In this document: positions 45,758-58,394 of the stretch, in pieces | Position numbering within the stretch: position 1 is the stretch's first letter | Layout of the letters: each line of letters starts with the position of its first letter | DNA from: Lactarius indigo | Lineage: Eukaryota > Basidiomycota > Agaricomycetes > Russulales > Russulaceae | Length of the DNA: 64,000 nt | NCBI GenBank assembly: GCA_025766275.1 | Contig: JAFKAC010000010.1 | Coordinates: 248,001 to 312,000 of the forward strand | Direction of reading: 5' to 3' | The notes under the pieces: model-generated | What the model was told of the DNA's origin: nothing | Databases searched by the model: none | What the model saw: only the letters and a program-made list of their open reading frames with translations | Program-made: the position numbers and the translations under genes

Positions 45758-47968
45758 ATGTCTTCCTCATCTTCCTACCCGCCGTCTCCCAATCCTCAAC
45801 AAGAGGGAAACTTGGCTCCTCCTCGTCCTTCCTTCATGGAATACCCAGTTGACCAAGAAGGGTCACCCATGCGCCAGCGCCATTCCCGCGGATCAGTTTC
45901 TGGGCAGCTCCGTGCCCAGGACCGCCAAGGGAGCTCAGCCAGCATCCCTGCCAGCGGTGCGAGCACCCCGAATCCGTTCGCCACCCCCACCCTGGGGGCG
46001 GTCCCGTTATCGGCACCTGCGAGCGTCATCAGCTTCAGCCTTGGCGACGCAGCTGCTACTGGCTTCGGCGACGCGCACAACCGTATTAGCGCCCATAGCT
46101 CGGTGGTCAACAGCGCTGTGGACCTTCAGCATCGCCAGTCGGGTACACGGGAGGCCTTCTCCTCGCCCCGTCCTATGACTGCCGTGTATCCTGTCGGACA
46201 CCAGGCCGCGCGTGCACGTCCCATCAAGCGCAAGGCCCGCCCGGTCTCTACTATGTTGTCAGGCGAGATCGCCAAACCATGGCTCAGCAAGAAGGACAAG
46301 TCTGCGCGCATTTCGTACATCCTCACGTATAGCATGTTCGTCATTGGAATCATCGGCTCTGCAGTGCGCTGCTACTTTGGCTGGCGTGATGTCGACCTGA
46401 TTGGGCGGACGTGTCTTGTCTTGGAGGACCACTTTGACGGCAACGAGCTCGACAGCAGCGTGTGGATGCACGAGGTCGATATGGGTGGCTTTGGGTTGGT
46501 GTTTTCTATCGCTCTTCTGCGCCGCAGGGTGCTAACGAGGATCTTTTTGCAGTAACGGTGAATTCGAGATGACCACAGCGTCGTCGAACAATTCGTTCCT
46601 CCGAAATGGCGAATTATACATCCTTCCCACGCTCACATCAGATGTCATTGGGAAAAACGCCATCCATGACGGGTACACGTTTAACCTGACGGGTTGCACC
46701 AACGCGAACTTGACGGCATGCGGCGCGGTCAGCAACATCACAAGTGGGGCCGTCATCAACCCTGTGATGAGTGCACGTATTACCACAAAAGGCAAGCGTA
46801 GTATCCGATATGGTCGAGTCGAGGTGCGAGCCAAATTACCACGAGGGTGCGTCATCGATCGGGGGCAATGGCCTTCCCTACTTGGTAACAAACATTGAAT
46901 CTGACACCATGTCGTCTTTTTTTAGAGACTGGGTTCGTTCCTTATTTTCTGTGTTTCAGCTTAGCGGCTTAACCCCGTGACTTGTATTACCAGTTATGGC
47001 CCGCCATTTGGATGCTCCCGGAGAACAACACCTATGGTCCGTGGCCTCTTAGTGGTAAGTTTGGGCCATTCCCTCTTCGACAAGTGCCTTATCTCCTTTC
47101 TCATCTCAGGCGAGATCGATCTTATGGAATCTCGTGGAAATGGCCCCTCGTATCCCGCACAGTACGTTCAACTTTCATTCTCCCGTTCCGCTAAAGACGC
47201 TCATCGGTCTTCACAGGGGTGTCAACTACGTCCGAGGATCGCTCAACTGGGGTCCCTTGACATGGTTGAATGCTGTCTACAAGACCTATGGCTGGTGGAC
47301 AATGCGGCGATCAACTTATGCTGACGGCTTCCACACCTACGCCCTCGAATGGAGCGAGAAATTCCTGTGAGATATCATATTCGTTTCTCGTCTGCCCTGA
47401 ATTAACCCGCGTCATCCCGAAAAGGCGCATTTACGTCGACAGCCGTCTTACGTACATGCTTGCCTTGCGTTTCGACATTCCTTTCTTCCAGCGTGGCAAG
47501 TTCCCGACTCAGGTGGCGAACGCCTCACAAGAGATCATCCTCCCCAACCCTTGGGCAGGCCGTGGAAACTCGGCTCCTTTCGACCAACGTACGCTGCAGC
47601 CCACTGAGTACTCGATACCGTAGCTAACGATGCCCCTTTCTTAATAGCCTTCTACCTCATCCTCGATGTTGCCGTCGGCGGCACCAATGGCTGGTTCCCA
47701 GATGGCGCAGGCAACAAGCCATGGTTGAACGGAGCAATGAGTGCGGATTTCTCTCTCTTTCGCACGCGCGCGTGAGTGGCTGATTCCCAATGACATTCTA
47801 GACGCCATGCAGCTTTTCGCTCAGTCACAAGACAAATGGTCACCAACCTGGCCTCAGAGTGAAGACGACCGCGCAATGAGGGTGTACGCACACTTTTTTC
47901 AACCTGCACGCGCATCACTTCTGACACTTTTGAATAGTGACTACGTGAAGATGTGGGAGCAGTGCTAA
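45758..47968 (+). CDS. Type II membrane GH16 glucanase/transglycosidase, ten exons
   Basis: Probable beta-glucan hydrolase or transglycosidase of the cell wall. Residues 1-185 are a Ser/Pro/Ala-rich cytosolic tail. A single membrane segment follows (ISYILTYSMFVIGIIGSAV), then an extracellular GH16 domain. Exons: 45758-46494, 46553-46846, 46926-46932, 46994-47054, 47110-47161, 47217-47366, 47425-47588, 47648-47740, 47802-47883 and 47938-47968; every junction keeps frame. The catalytic motif GEIDLMESRGNG has the expected Glu-x-Asp-x-x-Glu. Other conserved blocks are RYGRVEVRAKLPR, LWPAIWMLPENNTYGPWPLS, VNYVRGSLNWGPLTW and DVAVGGTNGWFPDG; the end is DYVKMWEQC. Exon 3 is only 7 nt (AGACTGG), supplying Gly-Asp-Trp before LWPAIW. 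It resembles the fungal GH16 group that includes KRE6/SKN1-like and laminarinase-like proteins; exact activity unknown. Confidence 0.9.
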
Positions 47969-50900
47969 GCGCCTTCCTTCATAGTTTCCACTTTCTTTTC
48001 ACGGGACCATTCTTCAAATGCATACGGACTAGCATACTACGCTCGTTTAGAACTGATAGACGATTGTTTTTTTTTCTCCCTCTGTCCTTTCCTTGGTGGT
48101 TTTTCTGGGTTCATTGATACATTTTTCTGGCGCCATCTCCTTCGTTGCGTCGTATATCCCACTATGTTATATTACGGCTATTGTACCCCGAGCAATTCAA
48201 TCGCTTCTACGTTAGAGCTCCATTGACAATGCGCCTCCCTCCGAACAATGATGCTCGCGACCAATCGGGATGCCCCAGTACTTCTATAGTCGCCCCCATC
48301 ATTGCCATGGGCGCAGCACTCGCGTACTTTTGTTTTTGTGCTTTTTAACAACATCGCGCTTCCATTCACCTTATACATTGGAGTGTTTTAATAAACGACT
48401 AGGATATTGAATGCTTCTGAATACAATTTTTTTTTGATATTCGTCGAAGCATCCTGGGCCAGGGTGGCGTAGGGTTGAACGCAGCAATTTCGCACACATC
48501 GGAAGCTCCGAGATGAGATTCGTCTTTTTGTCTTTGGGATACTGGGACCGAAGTTACGGAGAAAGGAGGATTGTACATCACTGTCAGGTCGCCCCGAGAA
48601 CAACGGGTGTCAATGACGAACCACCGGCAAACTCGCGCTCCCATGCCCGTGCCCGCGATTCTGTATCACCACAATTACTACTGTACGAGTTCGCCTTCCA
48701 CCTTCACGCGCAGCTTCGCAGCGATTTACCCTTTTTCGTGTCTTTCAGTCAGCAACAGCAAACAGGTCATCAAATTAAAGAAGAAAAAAAACTTCATTCC
48801 GATGTCTTCCGCCTCCCAACAGCATTTAGTCCTCACTTCGTGCCAAGCTTCGCGTCTTTGTTCGCAGCGTGTCTCGAACACGAGCGTGACTTTTTTTTTT
48901 AATTTTTCGCCCTGCCCCTCGCGGTTCACACACCCACCCCTTTCTGGACACACGTGAGAGTTGCACGTCCTCGGAGTCCGGTCAGGCATTGACACCTCCG
49001 CAGTTCTGTGAATAAACGGCCAAAGAAGCGACACGAATGGAGTTTCAGTGATGGCTCCATGTTGTCCGAGGGGATTCCCCATGCATGACGGCCCCGTCGC
49101 CCCCACGCGCATTTCCCCATGCACTCCGTAACTTACAGCGGCGTTGGTAGAATCTAACCTTTTTCGGGCGCTTCTATCGTCCTCGATAAAGAAGGAATTC
49201 TTTTCTTGTGGAGAACGTGCGGGGGTGGGAATGGAAAGGAAGACAACGCCGGTGGACGTGGAGAGCAGCAACGTAGTCCATGAGTGAGGAAGTGCGAGTG
49301 CCCATCCGTCGAGGGCCAATCGGGGAGCCAGTGCCGAACCCGAACGCTATCTCTCAAATTAAATGCCACTCGATGCTCCCTATCGCACATCGAAGCACAA
49401 AGCGAGTGCATCGGTCGAGGAAGCAGCACTGCATAGATTCGTCCGCGAGCGAGTACCCTCGGACGGCATGTGGATCAAGTCTTGAAAGGAAGCCGCACGT
49501 ACTGAATGAAGCGCTTCAAAGTCTGAAGCGCGCGACACTATCTTGGGCACGTGACCGTGTCCGCCACCGGGGAGACCGGTTCTCCGATTCCGAGATTTCC
49601 TCCCCCCCCCCGATGGTCCGCTACTGTATCCTGTTTCTGTTCATTCATCACGAAGCGAAGCGTGCAAACTTCAAAGCGAGAGTGGGAACTCCCGCGAAAT
49701 AGACAGGCAAATTTACCTGCACAGTCCGCTCCCACCGGTCTCTGCATACCCGGCGAAGCAGCTCAATGGGCACCAATCCGTAAGCTAATCCGAGTCAACG
49801 GCCAGTTCCACCCATAGCCGGCATTCGCCATGCCCATTCAAGTTGGCCACATCATGGACAGGTAGGCAGCTCCATAGCTCGTTTTATCCACACGACTTGC
49901 ATCGCCCCACAGCGCGATCTCCAGCCTGAAAATTGTCTGTGAGGTTATTTACATTCGTCCTCAAAACCACAAGCTTCCTACGGCTATAATTCCCGTCGCC
50001 TGTTAGCGATCGATAGAAGCTCACTCAGTCTCTGGTGTCTTCTTTTCCCAATCATGATCGTCAATTTGAACCCTTGAAGCTTGACGTCTTGACACGCGCA
50101 CAGTAAGTTCAGTATCTCTGGGACATGACGCATCGGATTCGTGTCATTGCGGTCACTCTTGCAGAGTCCTGATCGGAATGGAAGCGACCGCACCTTTCCT
50201 GTACTTGCAGTTTTATGACGTTCCCCCAATAATTTGTCCATCTTAGGGCGGATGGGACCCGGCGAGTACAGGATTACGACACGCATGCACTTTTTGCACG
50301 TTTCGCGCATGCGACAAGCCCGAGCGGTGCACCTGTCATCTAAGATAGAAGGGCTGAGTGACAGAAGCGTGTTCCGTGCTTCTCCCGAGTATCGAACAAG
50401 GGCCATCATATGCACCTCCCAACCAATGGCTAACGTCCTGAGTTGGCCGCTATCCGATTCGTTATACTTACCCACCTCGTGGGCACAACTAACGATGCAC
50501 AAGACCGTCAATAGTGTGCGCACCGGATGACGTCCACGGTGCATCTCCGGCAGCACCGTGACCCTCAATGATGGCCCCTGATGGCAATATTGTTAGTTCA
50601 CCATCAACATCGAGTCCATCAACAGCTGGCAACGAATGTTTACGACGTCAGGCGCCTCCATCCAGTCGTCCCTGGCCTCAAGGTTTTACATCCGCACAAA
50701 GAGCGGCATTGAGAAGCTTGTTCGGGGCGTGAGTGAGGTAACCAGGCACTGTCACATTTGCTCGTTTCCGGTCCCAATCCATTTGTCTGATAGCGAACGA
50801 TGTAGACTAGGCCAGAATACCATGATTACCTGGAGCAGGGAGGAAGGACCGTCCACCGCGTGCTTTGTGTGAAATGGGCACAACAGAGATGCGGCGTTTC

Positions 50901-51565
50901 TGCTAGAATCGGCAGAACTTGGACCATTGTATCCCTTTCGTCACAATGATCTTCTTGTTCTCCCAAGTCCCCTGTGCCCAATTCCCCCGATTTTTTGTTA
51001 TTCAGCGATAACGCATCGTACCATCACAGGTGACAAGAGAGACGCAGATACGTCCTCAGACATGAAAGTGGATCCATGACAGAATCACAAGAAATATCTG
51101 TAAGCACAGCCTGTCGCCCAGGCCCTATGATAGGTCGAATGCAACAGGCACACAAGAGGTAATGAGGCTTGATGATTGTTATCATAGCGGGGGTAAAGTG
51201 ATAAGCATTTGTGAGGACGGTTACAAATCTAGAACCGCTTCGAATTGGATAGCATAACAAACCCATTTGGTATGGCTGGAAAGAAATGAACGATATCTTG
51301 TCCCGTGTAATTCAGTTGGCCCTCTCCTAGAATTTCGAAATCAAGGAACACACGTTGATAAACAGGCGCTTGGAGGTGTCATTCGAATAGGGTGCTTCCA
51401 ATGGGTGTGTGACTGCGCTTCATGAAAACGTGGGTGGAGGTCACCGTGATGCAGTGGAAGAACATATCAACCCGTAACATCACTTTTGAAGAGGCGACCC
51501 GAATTCGAACTGCAATTTCACCACATGACTTCTAACTTATAAGCTACGAGGGGGATTAGTGTATA
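47969..51565. other. Gene-poor intergenic region
   Basis: 3.6 kb without a supported gene. The first 400 bp are the 3' flank of the GH16 gene, with T-rich tracts at 48,066 and 48,428. A T-run lies at 48,891-48,901 and a C-run at 49,602-49,611. Open frames up to about 197 codons (48,726-49,319, minus) are compositionally random and lack domains. Confidence 0.5.
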
Positions 51566-51637
51566 TCCGTTATGGTGCAACGGTTAGCATACCTCGCTTT
51601 CACCGAGGAGGCCGGGGTTCGACTCCCCGTAACGGAA
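51566..51637 (+). tRNA. tRNA-Glu (anticodon TTC)
   Basis: A 72-nt intronless cloverleaf with a perfect 7-bp acceptor stem (TCCGTTA / TAACGGA). The D arm contains box A TGGTGCAACGG, the anticodon stem CCTCG/CGAGG frames the loop CTTTCAC with anticodon TTC, and the T arm contains box B GGTTCGACTCC. The discriminator is A. Stem lengths and loops are all standard. It reads GAA codons in cytosolic translation. Confidence 0.97.
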
Positions 51638-51641
51638 TATA

Positions 51642-51657
51642 TTTTTGTATTTTTTTT
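51642..51657 (+). terminator. RNA polymerase III terminator of tRNA-Glu
   Basis: TTTTT at 51642-51646, four bases after the tRNA, with a longer T-run at 51650-51657 as backup. Confidence 0.85.
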
Positions 51658-53542
51658 CTTTCGTCTTCACTCAAGTGGGGTCACTTCCTATCGTCTCTCC
51701 CAGATACCACAAAATAGAACAAACTCCATGTCAACATTTGTGGGTTTCCACAGGTCGCACACCGAAAAAACTGTCTGAGACAGCAAAAACCTGTCTTCTA
51801 TGTCACGGTAGCCTCGAGGCTTCACAATCACTCGAGTCGAGTCATTTGGTCGAATAGAAGGAATGTTGCCATGACGATGCAATGACGGCGCTGAAGGGCC
51901 AAAACAGAAAGCTACTATGTCCAACGGGTACTAAAAAACGGTCAACTATATGACATGAGAAGGTAATATCCACGTCCGGATCCGACTTCGACGGAAATGC
52001 GTGTGGTCTTCTACCTGGCAGTCAAGGTTGCTCTTCGCGACGTTAGGGACTCATCTATGACCGAGTGCACAAAAGCCTGCTTCGATTTGCGTCTTCGCTA
52101 GGTTCTGCGTTATCTTGACGACGCAAGCCCGAGAGAAGGCATCTCTCAAGTTGTCGTGTTTTTGCAAAGTCAGTCTGACTTCTTCCATTCCACTACGTGA
52201 GTTGTCCTTCGCGCGCTGGCTTCTTTATCTTCGACGCGCCTTGCTATCCTCGCGTTTGCAATTACAGTATTACTCGAATGGTCCAAGCGTCTCACTTTCA
52301 AAAGCTATGCCTGTGGCGCTGACATGCGCTTGGCAGCGCAATTCCCAGAACGTCAAGGTCTGGCACGGCATGGAGTCCAATTTCCTCCAGTCCGCTATCC
52401 TATCATGGTGGCTTCGATTCGCAACCGCCGTGCCGTCATATCTGTACTCAGGGCATAGTGACGCGCGCTGATGGCGTTCATACCACCCATATCGTCGACG
52501 TCCGTCCCTGCTCTAACGAAACTCGGTATCGCCTCATCAACGGTCTTGGCACATCTGTCCTCGATGATGGTTGGTCGTTTTTTCCCGCCTTGCCTCGCTA
52601 CTAGTTGTCATTGTCATTTGCTGTCAATTTACGGGAAGTCTCCGGACCCGGCCCAAGTGCGTGGCCAGGATAGCGTGCTCGCCACCCGACCGCGTTTTGG
52701 GGTATACTGTGATGATGGCGTATTCCGAGAATGCCGGCGAAGTGCTGAGCGACATCGAGCACAGCCAACGGTGTCGCGATTGGTTCACCCCTAGCGGATC
52801 ACGCACACTGGAGCCGCCGCTCCCCTTCCCCCTCAAAAAGGGCTTTCTTCACCCAGACCTCTGCACGAATTCAAGGAGCAGGGCGATACTCTATCGTCAG
52901 CAGAAAATTCCTGATTTGTTCTTGTCGTCGATTTATGTTGGGGCAGTTGGCGTGCGCGTTGTGTGGCCTAGTGGATTCATTCCTCAATCACGTCACGCGG
53001 AATGAAAATTAGGGGAGGGAGCTGGATACCCTGCTTTCTGTTGTTCTGCAGAGGCCATCCAGGATCTCTCGCGCTTAGGTGCATGCCTTACAGGTAAACG
53101 GCGGAGTCACGCACGCAAGATGGGTCGGCCCTTCATCTTTCTACCTTCAGATGTTCGATATCGTACCCGCGATCCTGCCCTGCCCACCACCTAGAACTTT
53201 CTCGTAGACCTGAAAACTGCGCACTCCCCCTTCCTTTCCGTGGTGAAGTCTGATCTCTCTTAATCGTAAATGTTTTTCCATGTTGTAGCTTTTTTGACTC
53301 TATATGGAGAATCGCCTGCTCAACCTATACCAGCGTGGTCCTTATTCGTTTGTACCCCCCCCCCCCCTTTTCTTGCCATGACTCTACAAATGGGGGCGTT
53401 TTGCCGCGGTTCTGCTGTATGTCCCTACTACGGTTCTGCTCCTGACACCAACAACAGGTGACACCGCCGACAAGGAGAAAGATTCATCGTAGCAAACTTG
53501 TATCTTACAGCTGCACAAGAAAGAAAGCCTTTCTACACCATC
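51658..53542. other. Intergenic, possible gene remnant around 52,100-52,600
   Basis: Some stretches look coding by eye. Near 52,100-52,195 a frame reads RYLDDASPREGISQVVVFLQ. A candidate intron follows (GTGAGT..TTACAG, about 69 bp). Further on, frames read CGADMRLAAQFPERQGLARH (~52,310-52,365) and HIVDVRPCSNETRYRLINGL (~52,490-52,545). They do not join in one frame and no family is recognised. A run of 13 C lies at 53,355-53,367. No gene is called. The copia target duplication CCATC is at 53,538-53,542. Confidence 0.4.
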
Positions 53543-53950
53543 TCTTACGAGGTATGGACGCTCGAATAAAATAGATCGTGAATAAAGTCGTAAAGACCGA
53601 CGTGTGCGCGGACAATGTCTGCACGAGAAGACAAAAGGGCTCAGCGAATGCGCACACTAACAGGGCAAAAGCTGAGGTACTACTGGGAGGAAGTAGGGAC
53701 TTATATAACTGTAGAGAATATAAACTGTATAGCAGGAAGTTTTATGCTCTGCTTCCGCAGAGCGACGGTATAGTGAATCCGCGGCCGAGTACGACCGGGA
53801 GAGGATCCGGGACACACGGTCCGGCATCCGTACACGCAAGAACAACGAGCCGAAAATGTAAGTAATGAGGACTTGCGCCGGTTTGCACGCAGTCCTCGTG
53901 GACGCAAAAGAAATCAATCGATAACGTATATTTATAGACTCACTTCAACA
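53543..53950 (-). repeat. Copia 3' LTR
   Basis: 408 bp. On the minus strand it starts TGTTGAAGTGAG and ends CGTAAGA. The outer edge is set by the CCATC duplication and the inner edge by the polypurine tract. Small open frames inside it are chance, since they recur unchanged in the other LTR. Confidence 0.95.
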
Positions 53951-53959
53951 CTCCCCCTC
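53951..53959 (-). other. Copia polypurine tract
   Basis: GAGGGGGAG on the minus strand, immediately before the 3' LTR. It is the primer site for plus-strand DNA synthesis. The pol stop codon TGA (53958-53960) overlaps it. Confidence 0.9.
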
Positions 53960-56900
53960 AAACTGCGCGAAGTCCGAGGCATTCGGCGAAGTGCTTAACT
54001 TTGGGCGAGGGGAGCGCCTTGGTCAGCGCGTCGGCCACCATGTCCGCCGTGGGGCAATACACGAGGCGTAGAGCGCCGTTTTCAACCACCCAACGAATAA
54101 AGTGGTAGCGCACGTCGATGTGCTTCGTGCGCGGGTGAAATTGATGGTCCTTCGTCAGCGCGATCGCCGACTGGTTGTCCGAGAACAAGGTAGTCGCGTC
54201 GGCGATGGGTTCGAAGACTTCTGACAGCAAATTCCGGAGCCATAAGGCCTCCTTCATGCCGTGCGTCGCAGCGACGTACTCGCTCTCGGTGGTAGAGAGG
54301 GATACGATCTCCTGCTTCTTCGAAGACCAGGAGACCGCGCCGCCGTCGATGAGGAACGCGTATCCTGTAATCGCGCGGCGGTCCTCCGTCATGCTGCCAT
54401 CAGCGTCTGCGTACCCGACTAGGGTGCGACGCGCCTCGCCGTACGTGAGCCACAGATCGCGCGTCCCCGCCAGATAGCGGAAGATACGTTTTACCGCGGT
54501 CCAATGCGCCATTCCGGGGTTAGCCGAGAACCTAGCGACAGTGGCGACCGCGAACGCGATATCGGGGCGTGTAGCGAGCGCTGCCCAGTTGAGCGCGCCG
54601 ACAGCCTCGCGGTAGGGCACGTCGCGCATGACCGCGAACTCAGCCGCATCCGCCGGGGCTTGCTCCAAAGTGAGCCGGACTTGAGTATCGAAAGGGGTGG
54701 AGACGGTCTTCGCATCGTCGAAGCCGAAGCGACGCAAGATGGAGTCGATATAGGACCGCTGCGACAGGTGCACAGTGCCCCCGGCGCGGTCCCTCTTCAC
54801 CTCGATTCCGAGCATCCAGTGAAGCTCGCCGAGGTCCGTGACCTCAACGTGCTTACGGAGCCCAGCCTTGAGGGCATCGACCGCTGCAGCGCTGCTAGCT
54901 GCGATCGTGCAGTCGTCGACGTGCACCGCGATGACGATAATCGCGCGAGGGTGTTTGATGTGCTTGTAGAATACTGCTTGATCCACCTTGCACTGCTGGA
55001 AGCCGAGACTGCTGAGGATCTGCGTGAACTTCTGGTACCAGCGGCGCCCAGCTTGTTTGAGGCCGTACAGTGACTTGCGGAGGCGCAGAACGCGGCCGGA
55101 AGTATCTTCGCGGTAGCCGGGGGGGTGACGCATATACAATACCTCGTCAGGCATCAGTTCGCCGTTGAGGTACGCACCCTTAATGTCAACCTGGTGCAAC
55201 TCCAGTCCGAGGCGATTGGCCATCGCAATGACCGTGCGCGACGATGCGAGTCGAGCAACCGGCGCGTAGGTGTCGAAGTAGTCGACGCCCTCGACTTGGC
55301 TGAAGCCCTGCGCCACGAGGCGCGCCTTGTACCGCACTACTTTGCCAGAGGCGTCTTTCTTCGCCTTGAAGACCCATTTTGACCCTATGACGTTGGCTCC
55401 AGGGGGTGCGTGTTCAAGAGTCCAGGTGCCGGCAGCGTGGAGGGTGGCAAGCTCCTCGCGGATGGCCTGCTCCCAGAGCGGCCAGTCGGGCCGGCGTTTC
55501 GCCTCAGCTAGGTTTCGGGGTTCGAGAGCTTCGGAGTCGGCCGTTTCAGCCACCAGAGCCATTTCGACTCCGACCCAATCTTCGCGTAGAGTCGGCAAAC
55601 CACTTTCGACTGACCACGCCATATCGATGGACTCCCCCTCATCATCTGCAAAGCTACCAGGGACGGAAATTCCCCTGGGTATGACTGGGTCCGAACGACG
55701 AGTGGAGGCGACGCCGACGCCTGCTTGGAGCTCTCGCACGATGCGAGACGGTTTTCTGAGGCGACTGGTACGCTCTGGCTCGGGTTCTGGCAGCATAGAC
55801 TCAACCTCTGACAACGACGATAGCGATGACAACGACGATTGCCTCGACGGAGGTGCTGGGGCGGGGACTGGCTGGGGAGGCGCTGAGGGCAGCGCCGGCG
55901 CGAACAGCAAGGGTATCGGCGCGGCGTGCGACTCGGGCAAAGTTTTGGAGGTAGGTACATCCATCTGCTCCCCCTCGAGACGCTCAGCCGCGGCGAAATA
56001 GACGTTTCTTTCGACGCCGACGGATCTGTTCGCGGGCCAGTATACACGGTGGCCACGCGACTCAACGTCGAAGCCGAGCCACCGTCCTTCGCGCGCACGC
56101 GGATCAAGTTTCGAGCCGTCCGGGTCGTGCACCCAAACGGACTCGCCGAAGCGTTTCAAGCCGGACAGGTCGGGAGGGGCCCCGTACAGTGCTTGCCAGG
56201 GCGTGCTGCCGCCGAGGGCGCGGGTTGAGGTACGGTTCTTCAACCATGTCGAATGCCGAATGGCTTCCCCCCACAGACTCTGGGGAAGGCCGGCCGAATG
56301 CAGGAGCGCACGGACCTTCTCCACGAGGGTGCGATTGAGCCGTTCTGCGACACCGTTCAGTTGCGGCGAGTCGTGCACGGTAAGTCTGCGCGCAGTACCA
56401 GCGTTGGCGAGGTGGGTGTTGAAGGCCTCGCTCAGGTACTCGCCGCCCCGATCCGACCTCAAGACTTTGATGGCGGCGCAGTGGTTCTGCGTTTGCGCCC
56501 ATGCCTCGAACTGACAGTAGTTCGCGAAGGCGCTGCTCTTTTCCGCTAGGAGGTAAGTCACCGTATAGCGGGTGGCGTCGTCGGTGAACGTGATGAAGTA
56601 CCGGCGACCTTGACGCGTTGCAACCGGGGCTGGGCCCCACACATCGGTATGTATCTCATCTCCGAAGTTCTTGGCTTGGGGGCTGACGCGTAATTTGGGG
56701 ATGGGCTGACGGGTGGCGCGGGCATAAAGGCACGCCTCGCAATGTTCTTCCCGCGAATTCGGGTCGAGTGCAATGCCGGTGACGAGCCCGGCTTCGACGA
56801 GCTTGCGTGCGCTGGCGGGTGCGATATGCCCCATGCGCCTGTGAAGCTCCATGACGCTGACGATTTCCACAGCGTACCCGCCATCGCACTCATGCGCAAC

Positions 56901-58394
56901 ACGGTACAGTCCGCGCGGCGTGCGCGCGATGCTCGCGAGACGCTCTCCCGCGCCAGACTGGATTTCGAGGTGGCCCCCGCCGATTGCGATGCGGTAGCCC
57001 AGGCTGTCCAACGCCCCGAGGGACACTAAGGTGTAGCCGACAGACGGTGCGTGCAGTACGTTCTCGAGCGTGAGCTCGGACTCGCCGTTTCCGTTCGGCG
57101 CACTGACCACCATGCTGCCGGTGCCCACAGCCGGGAACTGCTGGCCGTTGGCCGCGTTCAAGAAGACCGGATGCTCGAGCGATCAGTAAGTCAGAAAGTC
57201 GTCGCGATAGGGCGAAATATGGCGCGTGGCGCCGGAGTCGTAAAGTTCTACGCGGGCGGGTCTCGCCGCCTCAATCTGCGTGATAGCAGCTGCTGCGAGC
57301 CCGCCAGACAACGCGGCGCTCGCCCCTGCTTCTTCACATTCTCGAGGGGTGACAACTTGGCTTTCCGGTAGCTCAAAGACGTCCCCGGTGAACACAGCCG
57401 ACCAGCATCCGTCTGGCTCAACGGACGTCCAGCCCTCTGCGCTGGCGTCGTCTTCGGGGATCGCCACGGCGTTGGCTGATCCGACTGGCTTGTTCTCGGG
57501 CTTAGTGGCATTCTGGTACGTCGGCGGTTGACTAGACTGCCCGGACGTGTTTGACTGGTTTTGATTTTGGTTGGACTGGGTGTCCTTCTTCGGCGAACGG
57601 CACTCACGTGCCCAGTGACCGAGTTTGCCACAGTTGTGGCACTTGCCTTTCCTTCGTTTCTTTCCGTCCCCATGCGTTGCCGCCATCGCTTCATCCTGGC
57701 TCTGGGGTTGCTTCCCTTTGCCGGATGTAGCTCCATCGCGCTTCCGCCGGGCCGCCAAACGATCGGCCTCCTCGGAAATATGGTCGATAAGAAGGTCAGG
57801 GTCGATGGAAGTGGTAGGGGACAGGACGCGAGCGGCGGTGAGCAAGCCCGAGGCGAACTTGGACATTTCGTCTGGGATAGCCTTGATTATCGCTGACCGA
57901 TACTCTTTCTCGGATACAGTGACGCCTACAGCCGCGAGCTCCTCGCGCTTCACGCGCATCTGTCCGAGGAATGAACGGACGTCTCCACCGCGTGGGCAAC
58001 GCATCTCGGAAAAGGCGGTGAGCATGTCAGTCTCCGCATACTGGCTCTTCACGCTGAACTCGGTAGTAACCTTGTTCCAGCGTTCTTCGGCTGAGGTGAG
58101 TGACTTCAAACGAACGGCTGTGGAATCGGGGAGGCGCTGAGAAAGAAGGTACTTGGCGACTGTCTCCTCCTGGGTCCACTCGGCGATGGCTTTCTTTTCG
58201 TCGTCCGTGGGCTTGTTCGGGTCAGCCGCAACGGGGCATGTGGACTTGCCGGTAAAGTGGGTCCACTTCTGGTTTGCCTCCATAGCTTCTTGGAAGCGCA
58301 TACTAAAGATTGCCCAGTTGGAGCCGGTGGGGTCGAGGCGGGGAACGGAGGTAGGAAGGGGATCATTCATAGCAGCAGGGATGGCAGGGCCCAT
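53958..58394 (-). pseudogene. gag-pol: Copia gag-pol polyprotein, one in-frame TGA
   Basis: A single frame of 1,477 residues apart from TGA at 57183-57185. Gag (58394-57250) carries the zinc knuckle CHNCGKLGHWAREC. The protease reads LYDSGATRHISPY. The TGA follows DDFLTY, inside the protease domain. Downstream are the integrase zinc finger (HRRMGHIAP .. CEACLYAR), the core (IHTDVWGP, LRSDRGGEYLS, NGVAERLNRTL), reverse transcriptase (KARLVAQGFSQVEGVDYFDT, AVHVDDCTIAAS) and RNase H (GYADADGSMTEDRRAITGYA, SLSTTESEYVA, DNQSAIALTKD). The start ATG at 58394 lies inside the primer-binding site; a second in-frame ATG (MNDPLPTS, ~58,370) is possible. CGA to TGA would explain the stop. Confidence 0.94.

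Noticed and set aside
52600..52690. Short similarity to 62,160-62,250 (GGGAAGTCTC, CCAAGTG)
   Set aside because: Under 100 bp and patchy; cannot be separated from chance by eye.
53578..53865. 95-codon open frame found twice, identically (also 58434-58721)
   Set aside because: Both lie inside the copia LTRs; duplication reflects LTR identity, not a gene family.
57183..57185. Programmed stop readthrough or selenocysteine use at the copia TGA
   Set aside because: The stop lies inside the protease domain, no SECIS-like or readthrough context was identified, and decay of CGA is simpler.
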